DNA of 64,000 nt from DASPKM01 sp963817075 (GCA_963817075.1 CAWFMT010000002.1:62001-126000); one strand, 5' to 3'. Counted from the stretch's first letter, positions 7,743 to 18,070 are shown. The notes: generated by a model not told the origin, from the letters alone. Numbers and translations are program-made.

Positions 7743-8963
7743 ATGCAGGTTATACTTGGTGTCATTTTCCATTTTATAGGCGGGTTCGCTTCCGGAAGTT
7801 TTTACATGCCTTTCAAAAAGGTAAAAGGTTGGGCCTGGGAAAGTTATTGGATCGTAGGCGGACTATTCTCATGGCTTATCGTTCCGCCACTTGCAGCATA
7901 TCTTACAATACCCGACTTTTCTCAAATCATCGCGCAAACTGATAGAAGTACTTTACTCTACGTTTTTGTTTTTGGTTTGCTCTGGGGTATTGGGGGACTA
8001 ACATACGGACTAGGCGTACGATATCTGGGAGTTTCACTCGGCAGCAGCATCATACTTGGACTTTGTATGGTGTTTGGTTCCCTGATCCCTTCTATTTATT
8101 ATCAATTTTTTCCAACTGCAGGAAAGGATACTATTTCAATGATAACTGGCAGCACCTGGGGATTGACAGTTCTTGCAGGACTGGCAGTTTGTATCATTGG
8201 TATTATTCTTTGCGGTAAAGCCGGTATGATGAAAGAACGGCAATTCAAACAAAGTGGTGGACAGCTTCCGAAGATGGACGAGAAAGCTTTAAGAGCTCAG
8301 AGAACAGTGACCCAACCAGTAGGAGCAGAGGAATTCTCCTATAAGACCACTTTCGAAGAATCCTTTCTGCCCGAAGCTCCGACTGCATCAAGTCATGGTG
8401 CACTTTCAGGTGTTGCGGAATATAAATTTGGATTGGGGCTAACTGTGGCTATCATTTCTGGTATACTCAGCGCCTGTTTCAATTTTGGTTTGGAATCTGG
8501 CCAGCCCATGGCGAAGGTGGCCAATGATATCTGGACAACTGCAAACCCCGGACAGGGAGAGTTTTTATATCGTAATAATGTGGTTTATGTAGTGCTTCTT
8601 TGGGGCGGACTTACAACTAACCTTATTTGGTGCCTTATGTTGAATGCACGTAATAAAACTTTTGGTGACTATGTAAATAAAAGAGTACCAATACTTCGAA
8701 ATTTTCTATTGTGTGCACTTGCTGGCACTACCTGGTTCCTTCAATTCTTTTTTTATGGTATGGGCGAAAGCAAATTGGGTAATGGCGCCTCATCGTGGAT
8801 ACTACACATGTCTTTCATCATACTTGTGGCTAACGCCTGGGGCTTAATCGCAAATGAGTGGAAAGGTGTTTCGCAAAAAACCAAGGCTACTATCATTGCG
8901 GGTGTTGTCACGATCATACTTGCTGTGTTGATTGTTGGATATGGTAATTATCTGAAACCTTAA
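7743..8963 (+). CDS. rhaT: L-rhamnose/proton symporter RhaT
   Basis: An inner-membrane carrier importing L-rhamnose with H+. The N-terminus (ILGVIFHFIGGFASGSFYMP) is the conserved first helix of RhaT, and the sequence has the family's ten hydrophobic segments, ending in a helix around ILAVLIVGYG. It is 406 residues against about 344 for the E. coli protein. The extra length is a hydrophilic loop near residues 160-225 (KERQFKQSGGQLPKMDEKAL and onward), between membrane segments 5 and 6. It is the first gene of the plus-strand run, 27 bp before the aldolase/dehydrogenase gene, and is divergent from the regulator. It would bring in rhamnose released in the periplasm from rhamnogalacturonan. Confidence 0.93.
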   Translation: MQVILGVIFHFIGGFASGSFYMPFKKVKGWAWESYWIVGGLFSWLIVPPLAAYLTIPDFSQIIAQTDRSTLLYVFVFGLLWGIGGLTYGLGVRYLGVSLGSSIILGLCMVFGSLIPSIYYQFFPTAGKDTISMITGSTWGLTVLAGLAVCIIGIILCGKAGMMKERQFKQSGGQLPKMDEKALRAQRTVTQPVGAEEFSYKTTFEESFLPEAPTASSHGALSGVAEYKFGLGLTVAIISGILSACFNFGLESGQPMAKVANDIWTTANPGQGEFLYRNNVVYVVLLWGGLTTNLIWCLMLNARNKTFGDYVNKRVPILRNFLLCALAGTTWFLQFFFYGMGESKLGNGASSWILHMSFIILVANAWGLIANEWKGVSQKTKATIIAGVVTIILAVLIVGYGNYLKP

Positions 8964-8990
8964 TGAACAAGACTTTCAAACTGAGATAAA

Positions 8991-11105
8991 ATGGCAATTA
9001 CAAAAACTTTCGAACATGTCAGTTTTTTGTGGGATGAAGCAAAAGCTGCTGCATTAGCTGGTGATGAAGTTGCCCTTCTGATCTATCGATCAAATTTACT
9101 GGGTGCAGATCTTCGTCTGACTAATTTCGGTGGAGGGAATACTTCATGCAAGACCACTGAAAAAGATCCATTGACAGGAAAGGATACTGAAGTAATGTGG
9201 GTAAAAGGATCAGGAGGTGATATCGGCACTTTAACAAAGAGTGGACTTGCAGCACTGTATGTTGACCGACTTCGTAACCTGAAGAATGTTTATAAAGGAA
9301 TTACTTTCGAGGATGAAATGGTGGAACTTTTCAACCATTGCATTTACGATCTTAAATCTAAGGCACCTTCGATTGATACAGCCCTTCATGGATTTCTTCC
9401 ATTCAAACATATTGATCATTTGCATCCAGATGCCGCCATAGCAATTGCTGCGTCGAAGGATGGAAAGCGAATTACACAGGAATTGTTTAGTGGAACGATT
9501 GGTTGGGTAGATTGGCAGAGGCCAGGCTTTGACCTCGGATTAAAATTGAAAGAATGCCTTGATGCCAATCCGGGCATACGCGGAATTATGTTGGGCTCAC
9601 ATGGATTGTTTACCTGGGGTGATACCGCATATGAGTGTTACATGAACTCTTTGGAGGTGATTGAACGTTGTGCGGAATACATTGAAGACCGTTCTCAAAA
9701 TCAGGATGCTTTTGGAGGCCCGAAGGTTCGTTCTTTGTCAAAGGATACACGGAAAGCACAAGCTATAGCTCTTGCACCGATCCTGCGCGGACTTTGTTCA
9801 TCATATTCCAGGATGATAGGACATTTTACTGATGACGAACGAGTATTGGAATTTATTAATTCAAATAATCTTGATCGACTTGCCCCCATGGGCACATCTT
9901 GTCCTGATCATTTTTTGCGAACCAAGATTAGTCCATTGGTGCTTACCCTGGCGGCCGATGCAAACCTTTCCGATCCAAAGGCAACACAGGCATTATTGGA
10001 ACCTCAATTTCTTGCATACCGGGAAATGTATTCTCAATATTATACGAACTGCAAGCATGCGAACAGTCCGGCAATGAGAGATCCCAATCCAGTGGTAATA
10101 CTTTATCCCGGAGTTGGAATGTTCACATTTGCAAAAGATAAAGGCACAGCCAGGGTTGCGGCTGAATTTTATATCAATGCAATCAATGTGATGCGTGGTG
10201 CAGAAGCTATTTCAACATATACATCACTCCCCCGGCAGGAAGCTTTCGATATTGAATACTGGTTATTGGAAGAAGCAAAACTTCAGAGAATGCCAAAACC
10301 AAAATCGCTCAGTGGTAGAATTGCACTCATCACAGGCAGTGCAGGCGGGATCGGAAAAGCCATCGCAAAAAAGTTTGCTGAAGAAGGTGCTTGTATCATC
10401 ATAAATGATAATAATGCTGAACGCTTGCGCGAAGCAAAAACTGAATTTGACAAAAACTTCGGTAAAGATGTTTTTGTTACATCGATACTTGATGTCACAA
10501 ATAACGATACCATTGAGGAGACCCTTAACACTGCCGCACTAACTTTTGGCGGCGTTGATATCATTGTAAACAACGCCGGACTTTCCATATCCAAACCAAT
10601 CGAAGATCATACACTTGAAGATTGGGATCTTTTATACAATGTACTTGTGAAAGGTCAGTTCCTCGTAACTCAAAGAGGTGTAGAGATCATGCGCAAACAG
10701 GGCATTGGTGGTGATGTGCTCAATATTGTTAGTAAGAATGCGCTCGTCAGTGGTCCTAATAATGCAGGTTATGGTTCTGCAAAAGCCGCACAATTGCATT
10801 TATCCAGACTAAATGCCGCTGAATTAGGGAAAGATAAAATCAGGGTAAATGTGGTGAATCCTGATGCTGTTATCTCCGGCTCCAACATCTGGAGTGGTGG
10901 CTGGGCCGAAGGTCGCGCAAAGGCTTATGGCATCACAGTGGAAGAACTTCCAGCGTATTACGCAAATCGCACACTCCTTAGTGAGATCATTGAACCCGTA
11001 GATATCGCAAATGCCTGCTTTGCTTTTGTGAGCGGGTTACTTAATAAATCCACAGGAAATATTCTGAATGTAGATGGCGGTGTTGCTGCTGCTTTTGTTC
11101 GTTGA
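8991..11105 (+). CDS. bifunctional rhamnulose-1-phosphate aldolase / L-lactaldehyde dehydrogenase (RhaE-RhaW type)
   Basis: A 704-residue cytosolic fusion. Residues 1 to about 430 are a class II aldolase/adducin domain (GNTSCKTT near residue 50, then the metal-site histidines in TALHGFLPFKH and LGSHGLFTWG). Residues about 438-704 are a short-chain dehydrogenase with TGSAGGIG near residue 446, NNAG, and a Y-x-x-x-K pair near 593-597 (GYGSAKAA). This fusion is known in Bacillus (YuxG), Chloroflexus and Bacteroidota; it splits rhamnulose-1-phosphate to DHAP and lactaldehyde and oxidizes the lactaldehyde. It is coupled to rhaT. The isomerase and kinase that make its substrate are not in this window. 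Confidence 0.92.
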   Translation: MAITKTFEHVSFLWDEAKAAALAGDEVALLIYRSNLLGADLRLTNFGGGNTSCKTTEKDPLTGKDTEVMWVKGSGGDIGTLTKSGLAALYVDRLRNLKNVYKGITFEDEMVELFNHCIYDLKSKAPSIDTALHGFLPFKHIDHLHPDAAIAIAASKDGKRITQELFSGTIGWVDWQRPGFDLGLKLKECLDANPGIRGIMLGSHGLFTWGDTAYECYMNSLEVIERCAEYIEDRSQNQDAFGGPKVRSLSKDTRKAQAIALAPILRGLCSSYSRMIGHFTDDERVLEFINSNNLDRLAPMGTSCPDHFLRTKISPLVLTLAADANLSDPKATQALLEPQFLAYREMYSQYYTNCKHANSPAMRDPNPVVILYPGVGMFTFAKDKGTARVAAEFYINAINVMRGAEAISTYTSLPRQEAFDIEYWLLEEAKLQRMPKPKSLSGRIALITGSAGGIGKAIAKKFAEEGACIIINDNNAERLREAKTEFDKNFGKDVFVTSILDVTNNDTIEETLNTAALTFGGVDIIVNNAGLSISKPIEDHTLEDWDLLYNVLVKGQFLVTQRGVEIMRKQGIGGDVLNIVSKNALVSGPNNAGYGSAKAAQLHLSRLNAAELGKDKIRVNVVNPDAVISGSNIWSGGWAEGRAKAYGITVEELPAYYANRTLLSEIIEPVDIANACFAFVSGLLNKSTGNILNVDGGVAAAFVR

Positions 11106-11492
11106 ATATTTTTTAAGCGCAAAGACGCGAAGACGCAAAGGAACGCCAGGAATACTTGCGGTTCTTTGCGTCTTTGTTTACTGAAGGTTAAATCAAGGCT
11201 CACTCTTCTTAAGTCAATGATTCTATGTGCCTATGTGTTTAGCTTCATATTTAAGATTCGTTCCAGGGAATTAGGAAAGTTTACCACTTAGTCACTTAGA
11301 AGAAACATAGTCTCATAGAAGAACTATAGAAAGATAGATGCAGTTGCTTGCGTTCTTTGCGTTACCGCGACTTGGCGGTTAAACTCTTCAAATATTTTAC
11401 GCAATCGTTCCCGGACTTTCTCTCAGGATGGAGCAGGATGATTAGGTTTCGTTTGTATAATACTTTAGAAATTCAATTAACAACGCTGCTAT
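11106..11492. repeat. repeat-rich leader upstream of susC
   Basis: Of the 387 bases between the aldolase gene and susC, about 11110-11192 is a degenerate hairpin element (AAGCGCAAAGACGCGAAGACG ... TTTGCGTCTTTG ... GGTTAAAT) of the TTAACCGC family. 11221-11240 has the CTATGTGCCTATGTG word also found near 1765 and 54455. About 11350-11383 is another half element ending GGCGGTTAAA. The last ~100 bases before susC are non-repetitive and presumably carry its promoter, but I could not pick a convincing -33/-7 pair. Confidence 0.6.
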
Positions 11493-14400
11493 ATGAATTA
11501 CAAAACTGCACTGCTTAGGAGCATTGTCCTGGTGCTCTTGATGAGTATTTCCCATTTAAGTTTCTCGCAAGGAGGTTACGCTGTTTCGGGCAAAATTACA
11601 GATGACAAAGGTCAGGCATTGCAAGGTGTATCAGTTACAGAAAAAGGCACTACCAATGCTGTTTCTACAAATGCCGAAGGAGTTTATCAGATTACTTTAA
11701 GATCTGGTCTTTCAACCATCGTTTTTTCATTCGTTGGTTATTTACCTCAGGAAGTTCAGGTTGAGAATCGTCAGGTGATCAATCAATCCTTATCAGTCTT
11801 CGTGAATAATATGGAAGATGTGGTGGTGGTTGGTTACGGTACAAAAAAGAGAGCTGACATTACCAGTTCTGTGGTTAGCATAAATGCTGACGACATTCGT
11901 TCGCGGCCAGTTGCCAATGCTCTGCAGGCTTTACAAGGTAAGGCAGCCGGTGTTGACATCACTTCAAATGAACGTCCAGGAGAAGTTGGAAGTGTTCTTA
12001 TTCGCGGCGTGCGTTCATTGGGCGCAACAAATTCTCCTTTATATGTAGTTGATGGGATTCCATTGAATTTCGGTGGTATTAATGCAATCAATCCTAATGA
12101 TATTGAAAGCATCGATGTGCTTAAGGACGCATCAGCAACAGCGGTTTTCGGTTCACGAGGCGCAAATGGAGTAATTCTTATCACGACTAAAAAAGGAAAG
12201 AACGGAGTAATTTCTTTGAATTACGTTGGTACTGTTACTATCGAAAATATAAACGACCGCTCTGAATTGATGAATTCACAAGAGTACATTGAATTCCGCA
12301 GAGATGCTTATCGTCGGGTCCGATATTTAAATCCAGCAGCTCCCCTTACTACTACATACCCAGATGCACCAACTTTTGCAGATGATCAACGCATCTTTGG
12401 ACAGGACCCATACGCATGGGCGAATGTTCAGAAAGGATGGGTAGGTGGTAAATGGGACGGCAGCCTTGTTCCTACTACTAATTGGGCAGACATGGTTGTG
12501 AAAACCGGCGTTACTCATGATCATACGTTGAGCGTGAGTGGTGGAGGACCAAAAATGAGAGCCTACGCTTCTTTTGGCTATCTCAAACAGGATGGAACGC
12601 AGCTTGGACAGGATTACAAACGTTATTCAGGAAAATTCAATATAGATATCAGTCCATTGAAATGGTTCAGCATGGGCGGTAGCATTACTACTACATATGG
12701 AGTTCAGAATTTTGGCTTTTCTACTACCAACGCTACCGGACCAGGTTCACTTCATGCGGCAGCGCGTGGAATGCTCCCATATGCAATTCCCTTTGACAGT
12801 AATGGAAATCGAATCAATCTTCCTGGAGGAGATATCAATATCCTGAATCCGATCGGAGAAGATATGTTTAATGAAAATATTCGCTATACACTTAGGGCCC
12901 TCGGTGCTTTTTATGCAGAGATCAGTCCAATCAAAGGACTCAAGTACCGAATTAATTTCGGTCCTGATTTCAACAATTTCAGAAATGGCAGATGGATGGA
13001 TGCAAAGTCTATCAACAGAGGTGGTGGTGAGCCTGGATCAACAAATTATGCGCAGCTAAATCAAACGTCAAATGTTTCATGGACACTTGACAACCTGCTT
13101 TATTATAATACAACAATTGCCGGCGATCACGATATTGGCGCAACGCTCTTATACAGCTCTTCATATGTAAAACAGGAAACGTCTTCCATGACAGCTACAA
13201 AACTTCCATGGAATGCCCAGAAATGGTATCAGCTTAGTTCTGTAAGTGCACTCGATGCTTATAGCAGCGGGCTTACAGAAACATCGTTGCTTTCTTACAT
13301 GGCGCGACTCAATTACTCTTACAAAGGAAAATATTACCTGGATGTGTTCACACGCTGGGATGGTGCATCACAACTTGCTGAAGGAAATAAATGGGATGTG
13401 TTTCCTGCGGCATCACTTGCATGGCGCATAGACAGGGAAGACTTCATGAGCAAATTTGATTGGCTCAACCAACTGAAATTCAGACTTGGGGTAGGAAGTG
13501 TTGGTAATGCTGCAATCAGTGCGTACACTACAAAGGGTGCTGTTGAATCCCTTTATTATACATGGGGTCCGGTTGTGGAAGCAGGTATAGTTTCTTCTGA
13601 CGCATCACTGGCTAATCCAATATCAATGCCTAATCCCGGCCTTGGTTGGGAACACACAACACAGTGGAATGCCGGTCTTGATTTTACGCTCTTCAACAAC
13701 AAAATAAGCGGTTCAATTGATCTGTATAAATCTAAGACTACGGACTTGCTGTTGCTGCGCTCCATTCCTTCAATCACTGGTTATACCCGCACGTTTGACA
13801 ACGTAGGATCAACTGAGAACAAGGGCATCGAGATCAGTCTTAACACTGAAAACTTTAAACGTCCAAACTTTAGCTGGAATACAACACTTAATTTTTCTGC
13901 CAACAGTGACAAGATAGTGGAGTTGTCAAATGGCAAAGTTGATGATATCAATAATGTATGGTTCATTGGCAAACGCCTTAATGTGTATTACGATTATGAG
14001 CAGATAGGTATCTGGCAAAGCACGCCTGAAGATCTGGCTGAACTCGCAAAATTCAATGCGAACATTCCAAGTGCCAACAGTCAGTTTAGACCTGGTAGCA
14101 TAAGAGTAAGGGATCTAAATAATGATTATAAGATTGATGCAAACAATGACCGCAAGATTGTTGGACAGGCGCAACCAAGCTGGAATGCAGGTTTAATAAA
14201 TGAATTCAATTACAGGAACTGGAGCTTGAATATTTTCATGTTCGGACGGTTTGGTTATAACATCCGTCAGGGTGCAGAATCGTTACAAGGCCGATTTGCT
14301 CAAAGAAGACTTAATTATTGGACGCCGACAAATGCAACGAATGAATACCCCGCACCAAATTATAATAGTGCTGCAGGTGATCCATTCCGCTCGGCCATGA

Positions 14401-14618
14401 ATAATCAGGATGGCTCATTCATCAAGATTCGAAACATCACCTTAGCCTATAATCTGCAAGATGCCCTGACGAAACGTTTAGGCATGAGCAATGCAAGGTT
14501 TTATGTACAAGCAATGAATCCCGGTCTTATTTACTCCAAAATTGATTGGATAGATCCTGACCTGGGCGGCTCCACCTGGAACAGTGGATTCGTTATCGGA
14601 GTAAACATCGGATTCTAA
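11493..14618 (+). CDS. SusC/RagA TonB-linked outer-membrane transporter
   Basis: The active-transport barrel of the locus, 1041 residues. After the signal peptide (about 1-25, ending SFSQ) comes a carboxypeptidase-regulatory-like domain (about 27-105), a TonB-box-like stretch (DVVVVGYGTKK), the plug (ALQALQGKAAGVDIT, then IRGVRSLGATNSPLYVVDG), and a 22-strand barrel ending in the terminal phenylalanine motif VIGVNIGF. The length is normal. It is followed after 7 bp by SusD, its usual lid partner. From the neighbours, the cargo is most likely rhamnogalacturonan-I oligosaccharides with arabinan/galactan decorations. No extracytoplasmic sigma/anti-sigma signalling domain is seen, consistent with control by a cytosolic GntR-type regulator. 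Confidence 0.95.
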   Translation: MNYKTALLRSIVLVLLMSISHLSFSQGGYAVSGKITDDKGQALQGVSVTEKGTTNAVSTNAEGVYQITLRSGLSTIVFSFVGYLPQEVQVENRQVINQSLSVFVNNMEDVVVVGYGTKKRADITSSVVSINADDIRSRPVANALQALQGKAAGVDITSNERPGEVGSVLIRGVRSLGATNSPLYVVDGIPLNFGGINAINPNDIESIDVLKDASATAVFGSRGANGVILITTKKGKNGVISLNYVGTVTIENINDRSELMNSQEYIEFRRDAYRRVRYLNPAAPLTTTYPDAPTFADDQRIFGQDPYAWANVQKGWVGGKWDGSLVPTTNWADMVVKTGVTHDHTLSVSGGGPKMRAYASFGYLKQDGTQLGQDYKRYSGKFNIDISPLKWFSMGGSITTTYGVQNFGFSTTNATGPGSLHAAARGMLPYAIPFDSNGNRINLPGGDINILNPIGEDMFNENIRYTLRALGAFYAEISPIKGLKYRINFGPDFNNFRNGRWMDAKSINRGGGEPGSTNYAQLNQTSNVSWTLDNLLYYNTTIAGDHDIGATLLYSSSYVKQETSSMTATKLPWNAQKWYQLSSVSALDAYSSGLTETSLLSYMARLNYSYKGKYYLDVFTRWDGASQLAEGNKWDVFPAASLAWRIDREDFMSKFDWLNQLKFRLGVGSVGNAAISAYTTKGAVESLYYTWGPVVEAGIVSSDASLANPISMPNPGLGWEHTTQWNAGLDFTLFNNKISGSIDLYKSKTTDLLLLRSIPSITGYTRTFDNVGSTENKGIEISLNTENFKRPNFSWNTTLNFSANSDKIVELSNGKVDDINNVWFIGKRLNVYYDYEQIGIWQSTPEDLAELAKFNANIPSANSQFRPGSIRVRDLNNDYKIDANNDRKIVGQAQPSWNAGLINEFNYRNWSLNIFMFGRFGYNIRQGAESLQGRFAQRRLNYWTPTNATNEYPAPNYNSAAGDPFRSAMNNQDGSFIKIRNITLAYNLQDALTKRLGMSNARFYVQAMNPGLIYSKIDWIDPDLGGSTWNSGFVIGVNIGF

Positions 14619-14625
14619 AACATAA

Positions 14626-16602
14626 ATGAAAAAAAAATTGGTTATGAATACCAGGTTAATATATACGCTTCTAATTGGTTTCTTCCTCGGGCTCTCATCC
14701 TGTAAAAAAACTTTTCTGGATGAAACCTTGCTTACTTCGAGAAGTACACAGGATTTTGAAACCGCTGAGGGCCTTGACGGTCTTGTTACCGGCATGTATC
14801 AATCCCTAAAGTTCCATTTCAACTATGAGTGGGCTTATGCAAGTACCAACTATGGTGTTGATGAATTTACAGTTGGTGGTGACCGCACCATGCAGATGTG
14901 GAATTCCTATGATGCCACATTCAATTCACTAACAGGTGACGTGGCAACTATATGGGACAATATGTATGGCGCCATCAACTCGGCAAATATTGTAATTAAG
15001 AATGTGCCGCAATTTTATGGCAGTGGTGCTAACAAAAATGTCCGCCTTGGTGAAGGTTATTTTATGCGTGCATTCAATTACTTTAAGCTTGTGAAGCAAT
15101 ATGGAGGAGTGCCATTGAAGCTAGAACCATCTGAGGCCGTGGAATTTGAATTCACACGCAATTCCCCACAGGAAGTGTATGAACAGGTGATAAATGATTT
15201 CAAGCAGGCTTATGATCTTTTGCCAGCTACACCCGCACAGAGAGGCAGAATTACCAAATGGGCTGCTGCACACTTTTTAGCGAAGGCTCACCTTTATCGT
15301 GCTAGTGAATTGTATAGCGATTGGAACAGCGGAACTAAGGACAGTGACCTTAATAATGCAATTCTTTATTCAACCCAGGTAATTAACAGTGGTGCACACA
15401 CACTGGTGCCTGACTTTAAAGATCTCTGGAATTTTACCGCTCCTGACGGGCCAAATGAAGTGCTTTCAGAAGTAATACTATCAGCCCAGTTCTCAAATAA
15501 TACGTCTACACAAGGTCGTTATGGAAATCAGATCCATCTGTACTATCCGAGCGTATATCAAAACCTTGGAGGTATGGTTCGTGATATAGCTGGTGGCAGG
15601 GAATTTCAGCGTTGCCGGTCTACTGATTACGCACTTGATGTTTTTGACCGCGTGAATGACTCACGCTTTTGGAAGAGTTTTAAAACAAGATATATATGTA
15701 ATAATCCAAATGGGGCGCCTACCTGGACTGCAGCAAATGCACCAACACCGGCGCAAGTGGGGCAGAGAAGATTTGTAGGGGGACAGGAAGCAGTTCTGTA
15801 CATAGTAAACAATGCTGGTGATGCCCGCTATACTTCAAGCAATATCACTTTAAGAGCCCCACATATGTTCGTTCGTTATTTTGCAGGACAGCCGGAGAAT
15901 ATGATTGGCGTTCATGGAAATTATGAGACTAGTCGCTTTGTTGCGCTCTCAAAATTCATGGACGGATCAAGGAACGCAGTAGCCTCACAGTTTGGGCAAC
16001 GTGATGGTATCCTGGCCAGGCTGGCTGAAACATATTTGATAGCTGCAGAAGCTCATGGAAGAAAAGGCGCATTTGCGCTGGCATTACCTTTCCTGAATGC
16101 AATACGCGACAGAGCCGCTTACAAAAATGGAGAAGACCGTTCAGCCTATGTTGATGGTGGAGTGGCCTACAAAACTAATGTTGCTGCAAATACGGCTGCG
16201 TTTGTTTCATACTCCGACAAGAACACTTATTTTGAATCAAATAATCTCCCAACAACAACTACCAGCACTCTGACAAGTATGCACCTCAATAGTGAGAATG
16301 ATATTTTCAATTCCACTGCAGAATTTTATTCCAAACTGGGAGCATCAAGTAACTCTGATAAGTTCATTCAATTCATACTTAATGAACGGTCCCGCGAGCT
16401 GATGGGTGAATTGATGCGCTGGGAAGACCTTACAAGAACAAAAACCCTGATCGCTCGTACAAGTGCTTTCAGCGATGAAGCAAGGCCGCAAGCCAAACAT
16501 TACTTGCGCCCGATTCCACAAAACTTCCTTGATGCAATTAAAAAAGACGGAAAACCACTGACACCAGATCAAAAAACCGCCATGCAAAATCCTGGTTGGT
16601 AA
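14626..16602 (+). CDS. SusD/RagB outer-membrane glycan-binding lipoprotein
   Basis: A 658-residue surface lipoprotein that captures glycan and caps the SusC barrel. It has a type II signal with lipobox LSSC, Cys at residue 26 counting from 14626 (an in-frame ATG at residue 7 is an alternative start). The SusD fold is shown by TPR-like helices (GEGYFMRAFNYFKLVKQYGGVPL, near residue 150, is the classic SusD signature) and by the C-terminal pattern HYLRPIPQNFLDA ... MQNPGW. It is rather longer than typical (about 500-550); the extra is in loop-rich middle parts (residues about 350-560). It is coupled to SusC and followed by a terminator-like hairpin before the enzyme genes. Confidence 0.94.
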   Translation: MKKKLVMNTRLIYTLLIGFFLGLSSCKKTFLDETLLTSRSTQDFETAEGLDGLVTGMYQSLKFHFNYEWAYASTNYGVDEFTVGGDRTMQMWNSYDATFNSLTGDVATIWDNMYGAINSANIVIKNVPQFYGSGANKNVRLGEGYFMRAFNYFKLVKQYGGVPLKLEPSEAVEFEFTRNSPQEVYEQVINDFKQAYDLLPATPAQRGRITKWAAAHFLAKAHLYRASELYSDWNSGTKDSDLNNAILYSTQVINSGAHTLVPDFKDLWNFTAPDGPNEVLSEVILSAQFSNNTSTQGRYGNQIHLYYPSVYQNLGGMVRDIAGGREFQRCRSTDYALDVFDRVNDSRFWKSFKTRYICNNPNGAPTWTAANAPTPAQVGQRRFVGGQEAVLYIVNNAGDARYTSSNITLRAPHMFVRYFAGQPENMIGVHGNYETSRFVALSKFMDGSRNAVASQFGQRDGILARLAETYLIAAEAHGRKGAFALALPFLNAIRDRAAYKNGEDRSAYVDGGVAYKTNVAANTAAFVSYSDKNTYFESNNLPTTTTSTLTSMHLNSENDIFNSTAEFYSKLGASSNSDKFIQFILNERSRELMGELMRWEDLTRTKTLIARTSAFSDEARPQAKHYLRPIPQNFLDAIKKDGKPLTPDQKTAMQNPGW

Positions 16603-16641
16603 GAACTATTTTTTCCGTGCATAGCAGTCGTTAGGAACAAG

Positions 16642-16671
16642 GGCAGGTGATCAAAAGCCTGCCTTTTATTT
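16642..16671 (+). terminator. intrinsic terminator/attenuator after susD
   Basis: GGCAGG at 16642-16647 pairs with CCTGCC at 16658-16663 across a 10-base loop, followed directly by TTTTATTTTA. It lies in the 91-bp gap between susD and the first enzyme gene. A partial terminator here would give high SusCD expression and lower expression of the enzymes. Confidence 0.72.
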
Positions 16672-16693
16672 TAGGATTTAAAATTCAGCTCAA

Positions 16694-18028
16694 ATGAGAC
16701 GGATTGTTTTTATTGTACTATTGATCTCTACTAAGACTTTTGCGCAAAAGCCAAATGATGTAACTGTTCCATTGCATTTGCTGCAACCGGATTATCCCAC
16801 ACCTTATGGTATTCCTGCAATCCAAACAGTAAAGGCAACACTGGACCGGGTGTTTCATTATCTGGATTCCGTTACTCCAGCGCAATTAATTAATCGCAAT
16901 TCAAAGGTTGTTGTCAATTCAATGAATTCCGTAGATACAAATACAATTGTTAGTCCGGGAGATTTCAGGCTCACCAGTTACGAATGGGGTGTAACCTATA
17001 TCGGAATGTTGGAGGTAGGTGCTGCAACCGGCGATGCAAAATTCACAGAATACACAAAGAAAAGAGTGGATTTTATAGCGAACTCAGTCCCTGCCTTTGC
17101 GAAATTATACAGTCAGTTTCCGAAGGGCAGCAATCCTTTTCGCCAGCCTATTGCTCCGCATGCACTGGATGATGGCGGTGCTCTCTGTGCCGCGATGATT
17201 AAAGCACTTAACAAAGGCGCCAGCGCTTCTATTCGACCCATCATTGATAATTATATTGATTATATCTCGAATAAAGAATTTCGTTTTGCCGATGGAACGC
17301 TCGCACGAAATCGTCCCCAGAAAAATACGCTCTGGCTTGATGATCTCTATATGAGTGTTCCAGCTCTGGCGCAGATGGGAAAACTTACAGGCAATAAAAA
17401 ATATTTTGACGATGCCGTCAAACAGGTTTTGCAATTTTCCGATCGCATGTTTAATAAGGAACTCAATGTATACATGCATGGCTGGGTCCAGGAAATGAGC
17501 GTTCATCCAGAATTTCATTGGGCCAGGGCCAATGGTTGGGCATTAATGGCAATGGTGGAACTGCTGGATGTATTGCCAAAGGATCATAGTGGAAGAAATA
17601 AAGTTTTAGCGCTATTGCAATCGCATGTAAAAGGCCTTGCTTCCTATCAGGCAGGTGAAGGATTCTGGCACCAATTGCTGGACAAAAATGATTCCTACCT
17701 TGAAACTTCGGCTACGGCTATCTATGCTTATTGTTTTGCAAGAGCAGCAAATAAAGGCTGGATTGATGCAAAGGCTTATGCACCATCAGCAATACTTGCC
17801 TGGAACGCGGTTACTAAAAAGGTGAATGCAAACGGACAGGTTGAAGGTACATGTGTCGGCACAGGGATGGGATTCGATCCTGCATTTTATTATTACCGAC
17901 CGGTGAATGTTTATGCTGCACATGGTTATGGCCCAGTTCTCCTGGCCGGTGCCGAGATTATCAATTTGCTAAACCATTTCACTTTTGAGATAAATGATAG
18001 TTCTCTTCAACTTAAAGGAGAAAAATAG
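16694..18028 (+). CDS. GH105 unsaturated rhamnogalacturonyl hydrolase, secreted
   Basis: A 444-residue enzyme with a signal peptide (MRRIVFIVLLISTKTFAQ). GH105 enzymes are (alpha/alpha)6 barrels that hydrate and remove the 4,5-unsaturated galacturonate left at the non-reducing end by pectate or rhamnogalacturonan lyases. The catalytic Asp lies in NTLWLDDLYMSVP, at residue 216 or 217. Further barrel motifs are EFHWARANGWALMAM and YLETSATAIYAY. The C-terminal AAHGYGPVLLAGAEI is typical. It would act on products of the PL11 enzyme encoded later in the locus. A second GH105 domain occurs fused to CE12 at 30.9 kb. Confidence 0.92.
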   Translation: MRRIVFIVLLISTKTFAQKPNDVTVPLHLLQPDYPTPYGIPAIQTVKATLDRVFHYLDSVTPAQLINRNSKVVVNSMNSVDTNTIVSPGDFRLTSYEWGVTYIGMLEVGAATGDAKFTEYTKKRVDFIANSVPAFAKLYSQFPKGSNPFRQPIAPHALDDGGALCAAMIKALNKGASASIRPIIDNYIDYISNKEFRFADGTLARNRPQKNTLWLDDLYMSVPALAQMGKLTGNKKYFDDAVKQVLQFSDRMFNKELNVYMHGWVQEMSVHPEFHWARANGWALMAMVELLDVLPKDHSGRNKVLALLQSHVKGLASYQAGEGFWHQLLDKNDSYLETSATAIYAYCFARAANKGWIDAKAYAPSAILAWNAVTKKVNANGQVEGTCVGTGMGFDPAFYYYRPVNVYAAHGYGPVLLAGAEIINLLNHFTFEINDSSLQLKGEK

Positions 18029-18070
18029 AATCTGATTCTTCGGTGATAAAAATTTGGGAGAAATTCTGCC

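Noticed and set aside
10195..10594. Small open frames on both strands inside the aldolase/dehydrogenase gene
   Set aside because: They overlap the linker and the dinucleotide-binding region of the real protein and have no start signals or domains.
11400..11492. A Bacteroidota -33/-7 promoter for susC
   Set aside because: TACTTTAG near 11451-11465 is one base off the TAnnTTTG consensus, but no TTG lies at the right distance upstream, so I do not list it.
11834..12184. 116-codon minus-strand open frame inside susC
   Set aside because: It is antisense to the plug-domain region of SusC, whose own frame shows strong family conservation.
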